Below, piece after piece: positions 1 to 5,547 of a stretch of DNA of 5,547 bases. Every line of letters begins with the position of its first letter. The first letter of the stretch is position 1. The notes beneath the pieces were generated by a model. That model was not told where the DNA came from and made no database searches. It worked only from the letters and a program-made list of their open reading frames with translations. A program made the translations under genes and the position numbers. Origin of the DNA: an uncultured Woeseiaceae bacterium (GTDB taxonomy: Bacteria; Pseudomonadota; Gammaproteobacteria; Steroidobacterales; Woeseiaceae); contig CALZHX010000066.1 in the NCBI GenBank assembly GCA_945787435.1, forward strand, positions 1 through 5,547, in the 5' to 3' direction.

Positions 1-1
1 G

Positions 2-355
2 GTGCCTTTGTTTTACGCCGCGAGCGACATAGCCTTCGTCGGCGGCAGCCTGGTACCAATCGGCGGCCACAATCTGCTCGAACCAGCAGCATTGGGCTTG
101 CCTCTGGTCAGTGGGCCGCATGTCTATAACGCCCAGGAGATCTCGGACATGTTTATCGATCTGGGTGCCTGCCGCATCGTTGACGATGCGGCGCAACTCG
201 TCGCAGCGGTCGATCACCTGCTCGCCAATCCGGACGAAGCGGCGAAGCAGGGCGGCAACGGGCGGAGTATCGTGCAACGTAATCGTGGCGCGCTGGCGCG
301 CCTGCTTACATTGCTGGAGCCGCTAATCGGTGAAGAAAAGGACGCGCCCGTGTAG
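2..355 (+). CDS. waaA: 3-deoxy-D-manno-octulosonic acid (Kdo) transferase, C-terminal part (5' end outside window)
   Basis: This is the last 117 codons of a WaaA/KdtA glycosyltransferase (GT30 family, GT-B fold). The enzyme moves Kdo from CMP-Kdo to the lipid A precursor at the inner face of the cytoplasmic membrane, the first step of LPS core assembly. The visible part is the C-terminal, nucleotide-sugar-binding half: AFVGGSL (fragment residues 11-17), then GGHNLLEPAA (21-30), the hallmark donor-site motif, then GPHVYN and the typical tail ending in GALARLLTLLEP. From family memory, the E. coli enzyme is about 425 residues, so roughly three quarters of the gene lies to the left. The GTG at position 2 sits in the middle of the domain and is a window-edge artefact, not a start. 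The stop is TAG at 353-355. The gene converges on tolC with 3 bp between stops. Seen: motifs and reading frame. Known: family role. Function is confident; the number of Kdo residues transferred cannot be read from this part. Confidence 0.94.
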   Translation: MPLFYAASDIAFVGGSLVPIGGHNLLEPAALGLPLVSGPHVYNAQEISDMFIDLGACRIVDDAAQLVAAVDHLLANPDEAAKQGGNGRSIVQRNRGALARLLTLLEPLIGEEKDAPV

Positions 356-358
356 CGT

Positions 359-1813
359 TTACTCCGATGCGCCAGCCGCCTCAGCCGCAAACAATTCCTC
401 GGGCGTTGGACGTTCCGTCAGCCACTGGTCGATCTCTTCCAGGTCCTGGATCTGCAAATTTCCAGCGGCTTGTTTGAGCCGCAGGGCATTCATCAGGTAG
501 TCGTAACGAGCTTGGTAGAACAGCGTGATGGACCGGTATAACGCGAACTGTGAGTCAAGGACGTCTACGATCGTACGCGTACCAACATCGAAGCCCGCCT
601 GAGTTGCCTCAAGCGCCGTCTGGCTCGATTCCACGGCCTGCTCCAGCGCCTCGACACGACTCATTTCCGACAAGACGCCGAGATACGCATCGCGTGTGGC
701 TCGCTCGGTTTCGCGAGTCACACGTTGCAACTGCTCGCGCGTCGCCCTGTGCAGATAGACGGCCTCACGAACGCGGGACGACGTAGAACCGCCCGAAAAA
801 ATGGGAATGGTCACCTGGATACCGATACTGTCGCTGTCGAAGTCGCGCTCCGTGTCGAGAAATCCGGGCCCCGTGTTTTGTTCAGCTTCACTGCTCGAAT
901 TGCCGGTATTCGCGACGAGATCGACGGTCGGATAATAGCCATTGCGGCGGAATGAAATCTCATCCCTGGCCAGCTTTTCATCCAGACGACTAGATACGAG
1001 TGCGAGATTCTGTGACAGCGCCAGGTCAACCCAGTCCACTTCGGCGGCAGGGGTCGGTGTGCGCATCGGAAATTCATCGCCAGGCGCAGACAGATTGCTT
1101 ACATACTCGCCTGTGATCTCCCGCAGGAACTCCCGCGCCGTGGCCAGCACACGCTTTGCCCCGATTTCGTCGGCGACAGCCTGATCGTACGCGGCCTGCG
1201 ATTCCTGCACGTCGGTAATCGCGATAAGGCCGACCTCGAAGCGCTGCTTCGCCTGTTCAAGCTGGCGAGCGATTGCCAGTCTGTTCTTGTGCAATGACGT
1301 CAATCGGTCCTCTGCCCCGAGCACATCGAAATAGGTCTGACCTACGCGAATGACGAGGTCCTGTTGCGCGGCTTCGCGGTCTGCTTCTGCCTTTGCGACA
1401 ATGCTATCGGCGCGCCGCAAACCGACGATCTGATCCCAGCGAAACAACGTCTGGCGCAGCTCGAAGTTCCAACGCGTGGTTTCGTCCCGGGTTACCGACT
1501 CGAATGGAATCGGCACTACTTCGAGGTTGCCCGAACCCGGCGGAACTTCAACAAACTGATTGATGGTGCCGGATCCGCTGCTATCGGTTTTGGTCCAGTC
1601 GCCCGAAAAATTGATCTGCGGCAAGTAGACACCGCGCGCCTGTGGCTCTGCTTCGAGCGCGGCCAGTCTGCGCGCCTCGGCTTCGTGGATTCTGGGATCG
1701 CTCTGCAGCGCCTGCTGGTAGACTTCGAGCAGGGACGCGGTGTGACCGACTCCAGGCATCGTCAGGGTGCCGAATACTACAAGTAAGATTTTGAAATCTA
1801 ATACGTTTTTCAT
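359..1813 (-). CDS. tolC: TolC family outer-membrane efflux/secretion channel protein
   Basis: This encodes a 484-residue TolC-type protein. Trimers form an outer-membrane beta-barrel and periplasmic alpha-tunnel that docks with tripartite drug pumps and type I secretion systems. I chose the ATG at 1813 because it begins a clean signal peptide: MK, a hydrophobic core at residues 9-19, and a likely cleavage after GHTA (residue 26). The open frame extends 30 codons further to an ATG at 1903, but that stretch is polar and would bury the signal peptide. The mature start (SLLEVYQQAL) resembles E. coli TolC. The two internal repeats carry the family's paired motifs VGLIAITDVQ (194-203) and VGTRTIVDVLD (410-420), and YFDVL lies near 161-165. 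The Gly/Ser/Pro-rich segment at about residues 72-115 falls at the first surface loop and looks longer than in E. coli; the C-terminal tail is shorter. The start has only a weak GGAA Shine-Dalgarno. It lies downstream of the pcm-like gene in the same direction. Family assignment is very secure; true TolC versus a paralogue is less so. Confidence 0.95.
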   Translation of the reverse strand: MKNVLDFKILLVVFGTLTMPGVGHTASLLEVYQQALQSDPRIHEAEARRLAALEAEPQARGVYLPQINFSGDWTKTDSSGSGTINQFVEVPPGSGNLEVVPIPFESVTRDETTRWNFELRQTLFRWDQIVGLRRADSIVAKAEADREAAQQDLVIRVGQTYFDVLGAEDRLTSLHKNRLAIARQLEQAKQRFEVGLIAITDVQESQAAYDQAVADEIGAKRVLATAREFLREITGEYVSNLSAPGDEFPMRTPTPAAEVDWVDLALSQNLALVSSRLDEKLARDEISFRRNGYYPTVDLVANTGNSSSEAEQNTGPGFLDTERDFDSDSIGIQVTIPIFSGGSTSSRVREAVYLHRATREQLQRVTRETERATRDAYLGVLSEMSRVEALEQAVESSQTALEATQAGFDVGTRTIVDVLDSQFALYRSITLFYQARYDYLMNALRLKQAAGNLQIQDLEEIDQWLTERPTPEELFAAEAAGASE

Positions 1814-1868
1814 TTTTTTGCGTTCCGCGAAGTGGACGAGCGAGGTACCGCCCAAGGTGTTATGGTCA

Positions 1869-1877
1869 ACTATATCA
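1869..1877 (-). promoter_or_regulatory. Candidate extended -10 promoter for tolC
   Basis: Read on the minus strand this is TGATATAGT, matching the extended -10 form TGnTATAAT at all but one base. No convincing -35 sits at the right distance: a TTGACT at 1890-1885 is only 10 bp upstream of the -10 hexamer. An extended -10 can work without a -35. Transcription would begin near 1861 and give a leader of about 48 nt before the ATG at 1813. It would also exclude the upstream ATG at 1903, which agrees with the signal-peptide argument. This is inference from one motif. Confidence 0.4.
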
Positions 1878-1938
1878 CTAAACCAGTCAATACCGGAATA
1901 CATTTCTTAGATGCAACAACACCTTAAGTGGTTTCATC

Positions 1939-2589
1939 TCAGAATAAAAACTGGGGTGGTTTGCTGCCGTTAACGAGCGGCGCCAGCACGGTCTCGAACA
2001 GGCTCTCGCTCTGCCAGTCGTTGCCACCGGTTCTCGTTACCAGACGCGCATCCATGGCCGGCGCGGTGCCGACAACGACGAACAATCGGCCACCGGGATT
2101 CAGTGCGTCGACGAAACGGGGATCGAAGTCTTCGGTCGAGCCGGTTACGGCAACGACATCAAATTTCTCATCGGGCAATTCCTGCATAGCGTCCATCGAC
2201 AACAGCGTTACATTGCCTATTCCCGAGTCTTCGAGGTTCACTTTGGCTGTGTCCAGAAAGTCATCGTAAATATCGACGCTTGTGACACTGCGTGAAAGAC
2301 GCGCCAGGCATGCGGCGAGGAAGCCGCTACCAGTACCTATCTCGAGAACTTTGTCGGAACTCGTCGGTTTTAACGCTTGCAACAACCTGCCTTCGAGAGT
2401 CGGTGTCATCATGGACTGGCCGTGTCCGATCGGGATTTCAGCATCGGCGAACGCCAGTGCTTCATACCCGGTGGGTACGAACTGTTCCCGCGGGACGTTT
2501 TTCAGCACCCGCAGGACGTCCGGATGCAGGACGTCCCATGCACGAACTTGCTGGTCCACCATCTGCTGGCGCGCGAAGTCAGTATCCAT
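1939..2589 (-). CDS. pcm: Protein-L-isoaspartate O-methyltransferase family protein, tolC-linked divergent form
   Basis: This encodes a 216-residue cytosolic SAM-dependent methyltransferase of the PCMT family. Classical members methylate L-isoaspartyl residues in damaged proteins so that they can revert to aspartate. Visible features: the N-terminal helix (ARQQMVDQQVRAWDV, 6-20), the family motif VPREQFVP (32-39), SAM-binding motif I VLEIGTGSGF (81-90), the acidic post-I strand SVDIYDD (104-110), and LNPGGRLFVVVG (163-174). Length is close to E. coli Pcm (208). Two acceptor-site segments differ from the classical enzyme. The usual GQTISQP is GQSMMTP here (57-63), putting Met61 where the conserved serine sits, and the usual VTAAPPEIP is VTGSTEDFD (148-156). 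The methyl acceptor is therefore uncertain although the SAM fold looks whole. The ATG at 2589 has a good Shine-Dalgarno (TTAGGA, 10 nt upstream). tolC follows 125 bp downstream on the same strand; the GGDEF-EAL gene diverges on the other side. I recall similar divergent homologues beside tolC in other gammaproteobacteria. Confidence 0.9.
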   Translation of the reverse strand: MDTDFARQQMVDQQVRAWDVLHPDVLRVLKNVPREQFVPTGYEALAFADAEIPIGHGQSMMTPTLEGRLLQALKPTSSDKVLEIGTGSGFLAACLARLSRSVTSVDIYDDFLDTAKVNLEDSGIGNVTLLSMDAMQELPDEKFDVVAVTGSTEDFDPRFVDALNPGGRLFVVVGTAPAMDARLVTRTGGNDWQSESLFETVLAPLVNGSKPPQFLF

Positions 2590-2767
2590 TATCAGGTATT
2601 CCTAAAAGTTTGAAATTACAGCAAAAACTCGACTTTTCATACATTATGGTGAATAGCATCAAGCCGCCGCAGTTGCTGGGATATGCTTACGAAGGAGATG
2701 CACATCGAGCCGATAATAATAACAAATGATCTGCCGGCAGCATCCGACTTAATGTATTGGGCTTCGA
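2590..2767. promoter_or_regulatory. Divergent intergenic region with putative promoters for pcm-like gene and GGDEF-EAL gene
   Basis: This 178-bp gap separates two divergent genes and contains AT-rich patches (about 2600-2655 and 2710-2727) unlike the flanking coding DNA. On the minus strand a weak pair, TTGATG and TATGAA with a 15-bp spacer, lies within 2638-2664 and could drive the pcm-like gene; CATAAT overlaps it as an alternative -10. On the plus strand GATAAT at 2712-2717 is a fair -10 with only a poor -35 (TTACGA at 2687-2692); it would start transcription about 44 nt before the ATG at 2768. The element TTCATACATTATGGTGAA (2636-2653) is an imperfect dyad with TTCA/TGAA ends and could be an operator. 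None of these matches is strong. That both promoters lie here is inferred mainly from gene orientation. Confidence 0.35.
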
Positions 2768-5095
2768 ATGTCCTCTGAACTCATCATCATTATACTTTCG
2801 GTATTGTTGCTGCTCGCAGTTATCGCCGGGGTCAACCTGTGGTCCGGCAAGAAGCGTTCGACAGGTCGTATGGCCAGGCTTAACCAGGAAATGCTGGAAG
2901 CCTCGCAGGACGCCTTGGTAGGTCGGCGCCTGAGTGTTCCTGCCGATCCGGACGCTGCGCAACTCGCAAGTACTATCAATCGCCTGTTCGACGCGGTAGG
3001 CGAGCGCGACGAAAAAATTCGGGGACGTGATCGACTATTCACCGACTTCGCAAAGACGCTCCCGGAAATCGTCATCGTTCACGATGAGAAAATCCTGTTG
3101 GCCAATGAGTCGGCTGCCGGACTCATTGGACTCGAATCACAACAACTGATCGGACGCGAGGTTGCCGACCTGGTAAAGCCCGCTTATCGCGCGTTGTTTC
3201 GAAACACGATGGCGAAGAGACTGGCCGGAGAGAATGTGCCGCGGCGCCTCGAGATTCAGCTGATCAATGGTGACGAGGCGGGGCTCTGGGTGGAGGCGCA
3301 GAGTTCAAATATCGAGTTTCATGGCCACAAGGCGATCCTCACAATTGCCCGTGACGTAAGTCATCGCAAGAGTCTCGAGGTGTCGTTAGGTCGCAGTAAA
3401 CGCCAGGCGCAATACACGCTTGAGTCGATCGCCGAAGGTGTCATTACGACCGACAATGAAGGCCACATCGATTATATGAATCTGTCGGCCGAAGCCCTGA
3501 TAGGCACCAATCGGGATGATGCGGCCGGGCACAGAATTGGTGGATTGTTCACTCTCGTCGACGACACCGATCGACGCCCCCTTGGCGATCCGGTCGAACG
3601 CTGCCTTGCGATGCGTCGTCGCGTCAATATGGGACGGCGTGCGGTCATGGTGACAAATGACGGCGAGCATGAATACTCAGTCGAGATCACCGCGTCGCCT
3701 ATCCGTGGTCCGGGCAGCAGTGTATCGGGAACTGTCGTCGTGTTTCATGACGTCGGTGAGATTCGTGGCTTGACGCAAAAGATGAGCTACCAGGCAACGC
3801 ATGATCCGTTGACGGGCTTGATCAATCGTCGTGAATTCGAACGGCGGCTCGACGAAGCGATGGACTCCGCGCATGCCGAAGAGGCCGTGCACATGATGTT
3901 CTACATGGACCTCGATCGTTTCAAGGCGGTCAACGACAGCTGCGGCCATCTTGCGGGTGACAACATGCTCAGAGAGGTGGCCGGCCTGATCAAGGAGCAG
4001 GTTCGCGATTCGGATTTCGTCGGCAGGCTTGGTGGTGATGAGTTTGGCGCGCTTCTGATAGGTTGCCCAATTGAAAAAGCGCGGCAAATTGCTGCAGATA
4101 TTTGTAACGCGATTGCCGACTACCGTTTCGTCTGGAAAGACAAAATATTTAACATCGGTATATCAGTGGGGCTTGTAGAGATAAGCCATGTGAGCGGCAC
4201 CTTGCAGGATGTACTGAGTGCAGCCGACTCCGCATGCTACGTCGCCAAGCAGGAAGGCAGGGGGAAAGTACACGTCTACTCTGCACGCGATGAGGTGGTT
4301 GCGCGCGAACGCGGCGATATTCAGTGGCTGCGCCAACTGCAGGCGGCGCTGCATGAAGACAAGTTCACGCTTGCCACACAACCGATCATCGCGATGCGCG
4401 GTGGCGTCGATTCCGGCCCGGCTTTTGAGGTCCTCATTCGACTGCCGGACAGCCACGGTCGTACCCCCGACACGGCGGAGTTCCTGCGCCCGGCGGAACG
4501 TTACCAATTGATGCCACAAATTGATCGCTGGGTCGTCAACGCGGCCCTGACGGCTGTATCGTCGGGAGAAATCAGGATCACGAGTGGGCGCAGCTGTGCG
4601 ATTAACCTGTCGGGACAAACACTCGGCGATGAGTCTTTCCTGAGCTTCGTGGTCGAATCGCTCGATCGCACTGGCGTTGCGCCATCGGCGATTTGCTTCG
4701 AAGTGACCGAGGCAGCAATTCTGTCGAACGTTCAACATGCACAGCGCTTCATTGAAGTTCTGCATGGCATCGGCTGCGAGTTTTCGCTCGACGATTTTGG
4801 AAGTGGCATGGGCTCATTCTCGAGTCTCAAGCATTTGCCGATCGACTTCTTGAAAATTGATGGCACTTACACGCGCAATTTGCAGGCTGATGAGGTTAAT
4901 CAGGAAATGGTAATGGCCATGATCAAGCTTGCGCGCACGATGCAATTCCGCATTGTGGCGGAGGAGGTCGAGCACCAGGAAGATTTCGACTGGCTACGAG
5001 ACGTTGGCGTTGATTTCGTGCAGGGGCGTTTCGTAGAAGCACCGATGCCACTTGGTGGGAACTCGACCGGCAGCTACCGAGCCCTCAACCCGTAG
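2768..5095 (+). CDS. Membrane-anchored PAS-PAS-GGDEF-EAL cyclic-di-GMP signalling protein
   Basis: This 775-residue protein probably makes and/or degrades the second messenger c-di-GMP. Layout: one N-terminal membrane helix (about 4-24) with no periplasmic domain; a helical linker (35-85) resembling the second half of a HAMP domain (GRRLSVPADPD...LASTINRLFDAV); two PAS-like sensor domains (about 90-203 and 207-335); GGDEF (about 336-505); EAL (about 515-770). Cyclase residues look complete: DPLTGLINRR (346-355), metal Asp381 in YMDLDRFK, Asn389, Asp398, and GGDEF (422-426). An inhibitory RxxD I-site lies at 413-416, five residues before GGDEF. The phosphodiesterase set also looks complete: EVL in place of EAL (554-556), Asn613, EVTE (645-648), DDFG (675-678), Lys696 in KID, Glu732/Glu735 in AEEVE, and Gln752. 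The start is fixed by an in-frame stop at 2750 and by the membrane helix; no clear Shine-Dalgarno precedes it. Divergent from the pcm-like gene and convergent with hppA, it looks monocistronic. The PAS ligand and the net activity are unknown. Confidence 0.97.
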   Translation: MSSELIIIILSVLLLLAVIAGVNLWSGKKRSTGRMARLNQEMLEASQDALVGRRLSVPADPDAAQLASTINRLFDAVGERDEKIRGRDRLFTDFAKTLPEIVIVHDEKILLANESAAGLIGLESQQLIGREVADLVKPAYRALFRNTMAKRLAGENVPRRLEIQLINGDEAGLWVEAQSSNIEFHGHKAILTIARDVSHRKSLEVSLGRSKRQAQYTLESIAEGVITTDNEGHIDYMNLSAEALIGTNRDDAAGHRIGGLFTLVDDTDRRPLGDPVERCLAMRRRVNMGRRAVMVTNDGEHEYSVEITASPIRGPGSSVSGTVVVFHDVGEIRGLTQKMSYQATHDPLTGLINRREFERRLDEAMDSAHAEEAVHMMFYMDLDRFKAVNDSCGHLAGDNMLREVAGLIKEQVRDSDFVGRLGGDEFGALLIGCPIEKARQIAADICNAIADYRFVWKDKIFNIGISVGLVEISHVSGTLQDVLSAADSACYVAKQEGRGKVHVYSARDEVVARERGDIQWLRQLQAALHEDKFTLATQPIIAMRGGVDSGPAFEVLIRLPDSHGRTPDTAEFLRPAERYQLMPQIDRWVVNAALTAVSSGEIRITSGRSCAINLSGQTLGDESFLSFVVESLDRTGVAPSAICFEVTEAAILSNVQHAQRFIEVLHGIGCEFSLDDFGSGMGSFSSLKHLPIDFLKIDGTYTRNLQADEVNQEMVMAMIKLARTMQFRIVAEEVEHQEDFDWLRDVGVDFVQGRFVEAPMPLGGNSTGSYRALNP

Positions 5096-5130
5096 TTCGT
5101 CGCGCAGGTGGTCCGATACCGGCACCAAAA

Positions 5131-5164
5131 TCACACGACACGGCACTCGTGTAGTGTCGTGTGA
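5131..5164. repeat. Perfect 11-bp inverted repeat (hairpin), possible accessory terminator
   Basis: TCACACGACAC (5131-5141) is matched exactly by GTGTCGTGTGA (5154-5164) around a 12-nt loop. The hairpin starts 35 nt after the stop of the GGDEF-EAL gene. On the plus strand no T run follows, so it is not a classical intrinsic terminator for that gene, though it could protect the 3' end of its mRNA. On the minus strand it is followed by TTTT, so it could be a back-up terminator behind hppA. TCGTGT occurs twice 10 bp apart (5147 and 5157), allowing a shifted alternative pairing. A protein-binding site is another possibility. Confidence 0.6.
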
Positions 5165-5172
5165 GCTGTGAC

Positions 5173-5216
5173 GGAACGAAAAAAGCCGCTGGTATTACCA
5201 GCGGCTTTCTCGTTCC
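5173..5216 (-). terminator. Rho-independent terminator for hppA, possibly bidirectional
   Basis: AAAGCCGCTGGT (5182-5193) pairs perfectly with ACCAGCGGCTTT (5197-5208) across a 3-nt loop. A small internal loop then leads to an outer 6-bp stem, GGAACG (5173-5178) with CGTTCC (5211-5216). Read on the minus strand the GC-rich stem runs into six T residues, a textbook intrinsic terminator about 30 nt after the hppA stop. On the plus strand the stem is followed by the weaker TTTCTCGTT, so it may also stop transcripts from the GGDEF-EAL gene, which has no better terminator of its own. Confidence 0.85.
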
Positions 5217-5232
5217 AGCCGTTTAACGGTGA

Positions 5233-5252
5233 GCCGCTGTTACAGCAGCGGC
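5233..5252 (-). repeat. Hairpin spanning the hppA stop codon
   Basis: GCCGCTG (5233-5239) pairs with CAGCGGC (5246-5252) around a 6-nt loop, and the hppA stop codon (5242-5240 on the minus strand) lies in that loop. The 7-nt arms are the same sequences as the arms of the terminator downstream, so the two structures could exchange partners. Part of the arm is coding sequence for the last residues of HppA, so the pairing may be partly coincidental. Confidence 0.5.
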
Positions 5253-5547
5253 ACCATCAGCAGTGCAACAATGTTGATGATCTTGATCAACGGGTTGATT
5301 GCCGGACCGGCGGTATCTTTGTACGGATCGCCAACGGTATCGCCAGTCACTGCAGCCTTATGGGCATCAGAGCCCTTGCCACCACAGTTGCCGTCTTCGA
5401 TATATTTCTTGGCGTTGTCCCAGGCGCCGCCGCCGGCGGTCATTGAGATAGCAACGAAGAGCCCGGTCACGATCGTACCGAGCAACAACCCGCCAAGCGC
5501 TTCAGCGCCCAGCGTGTAACCAACAATCAGCGGTACGGCGATCGGCA
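5240..5547 (-). CDS. hppA: Membrane-bound ion-translocating pyrophosphatase, C-terminal part (5' end outside window)
   Basis: These are the last 101 complete codons of a membrane pyrophosphatase, which hydrolyses cytosolic pyrophosphate and pumps H+ (or Na+) across the inner membrane. The frame stays open to the right edge; the first whole visible codon ends at 5545. Visible features, numbered from there: a membrane helix containing GAEALGGLLLGTIVTGLF (13-30); AGGGAWDNAKKYIE (37-50) with the conserved DNAKK; GGKGSDAHKAA (55-65); DTVGDPYKDTAGPAINPLIK (69-88), the family's conserved acidic active-site motif near the C-terminus; and a final hydrophobic helix ending VALLMVPLL. Family members are usually about 650-800 residues, so most of the gene lies outside. 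TTG at 5488 is not the start: conserved family sequence continues upstream of it. The residues that decide K+ dependence and H+ versus Na+ specificity are not visible. A strong terminator follows. Family assignment is essentially certain. Confidence 0.96.
   Translation of the reverse strand, partial: PIAVPLIVGYTLGAEALGGLLLGTIVTGLFVAISMTAGGGAWDNAKKYIEDGNCGGKGSDAHKAAVTGDTVGDPYKDTAGPAINPLIKIINIVALLMVPLL

Noticed and set aside
2..4. GTG at position 2 as the start of a short complete gene
   Set aside because: The encoded sequence starts in the middle of a WaaA glycosyltransferase domain, so the gene is cut by the window edge.
287..302. GC-rich hairpin GGCGCG/CGCGCC near the end of waaA as a terminator
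   Set aside because: It is inside the coding sequence and no T run follows on either strand.
1364..1786. A 140-codon plus-strand open frame inside tolC
   Set aside because: It is antisense to conserved TolC sequence, shows no domain and has no credible ribosome-binding site.
1869..1890. TTGACT as a -35 box paired with TATAGT as the -10 for tolC
   Set aside because: The spacer is only 10 bp, far from the usual 16-18. I kept the extended -10 alone.
1814..1903. A 30-residue N-terminal extension of TolC from the ATG at 1903
   Set aside because: The extension is polar, precedes a complete signal peptide and lies upstream of or within the candidate promoter, so it is probably untranslated leader.
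4163..4765. A 200-codon open frame on the minus strand inside the GGDEF-EAL gene
   Set aside because: It lies fully antisense to the coding sequence of a well-conserved EAL domain. Its translation has no recognisable motif, and such frames are common in GC-rich coding DNA.
5486..5488. TTG as the start of a small 82-residue membrane protein
   Set aside because: The frame continues upstream to the window edge with conserved pyrophosphatase sequence (GAEALGG), so this is an internal leucine codon of hppA.

Overview
The window reads as chromosomal sequence from a Gram-negative gammaproteobacterium. It carries the end of a Kdo transferase gene (lipid A core synthesis), a TolC-type outer-membrane channel with a signal peptide, and a tolC-linked isoaspartyl methyltransferase homologue, an arrangement I recall from gammaproteobacterial chromosomes. 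Base composition is moderately GC-rich and even across the genes, apart from AT-rich patches at the intergenic regions. A marine or sediment lineage is possible, but I cannot fix the clade from these bases. I see no mobile element, CRISPR array, tRNA or rRNA.

Layout from left to right: (1) the last 117 codons of waaA on the plus strand, entering from the left edge; (2) tolC on the minus strand, whose stop lies 3 bp from the waaA stop, so the two genes converge with almost no spacer; (3) a 125-bp gap with a candidate extended -10 promoter for tolC; (4) a pcm-like methyltransferase gene on the minus strand, upstream of tolC and in the same direction; (5) a 178-bp AT-rich divergent intergenic region; (6) a large plus-strand gene for a membrane-anchored PAS-PAS-GGDEF-EAL protein, probably a cyclic-di-GMP synthase/hydrolase; (7) a 144-bp convergent intergenic region holding two strong hairpins, with a third hairpin over the next stop codon; (8) the last 101 codons of hppA, a membrane pyrophosphatase, on the minus strand and running off the right edge.

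Functionally, waaA and tolC are both envelope genes. The pcm-like gene lies just upstream of tolC and may be co-transcribed with it in part. The GGDEF-EAL gene stands alone, transcribed away from pcm and towards hppA, and is probably an independent signalling gene. The window looks like ordinary core-genome content rather than an undescribed system. The points most worth a second look are the altered active-site loop of the pcm-like protein, the apparently complete set of both synthase and hydrolase residues in the GGDEF-EAL protein, and the hairpin cluster between that gene and hppA.
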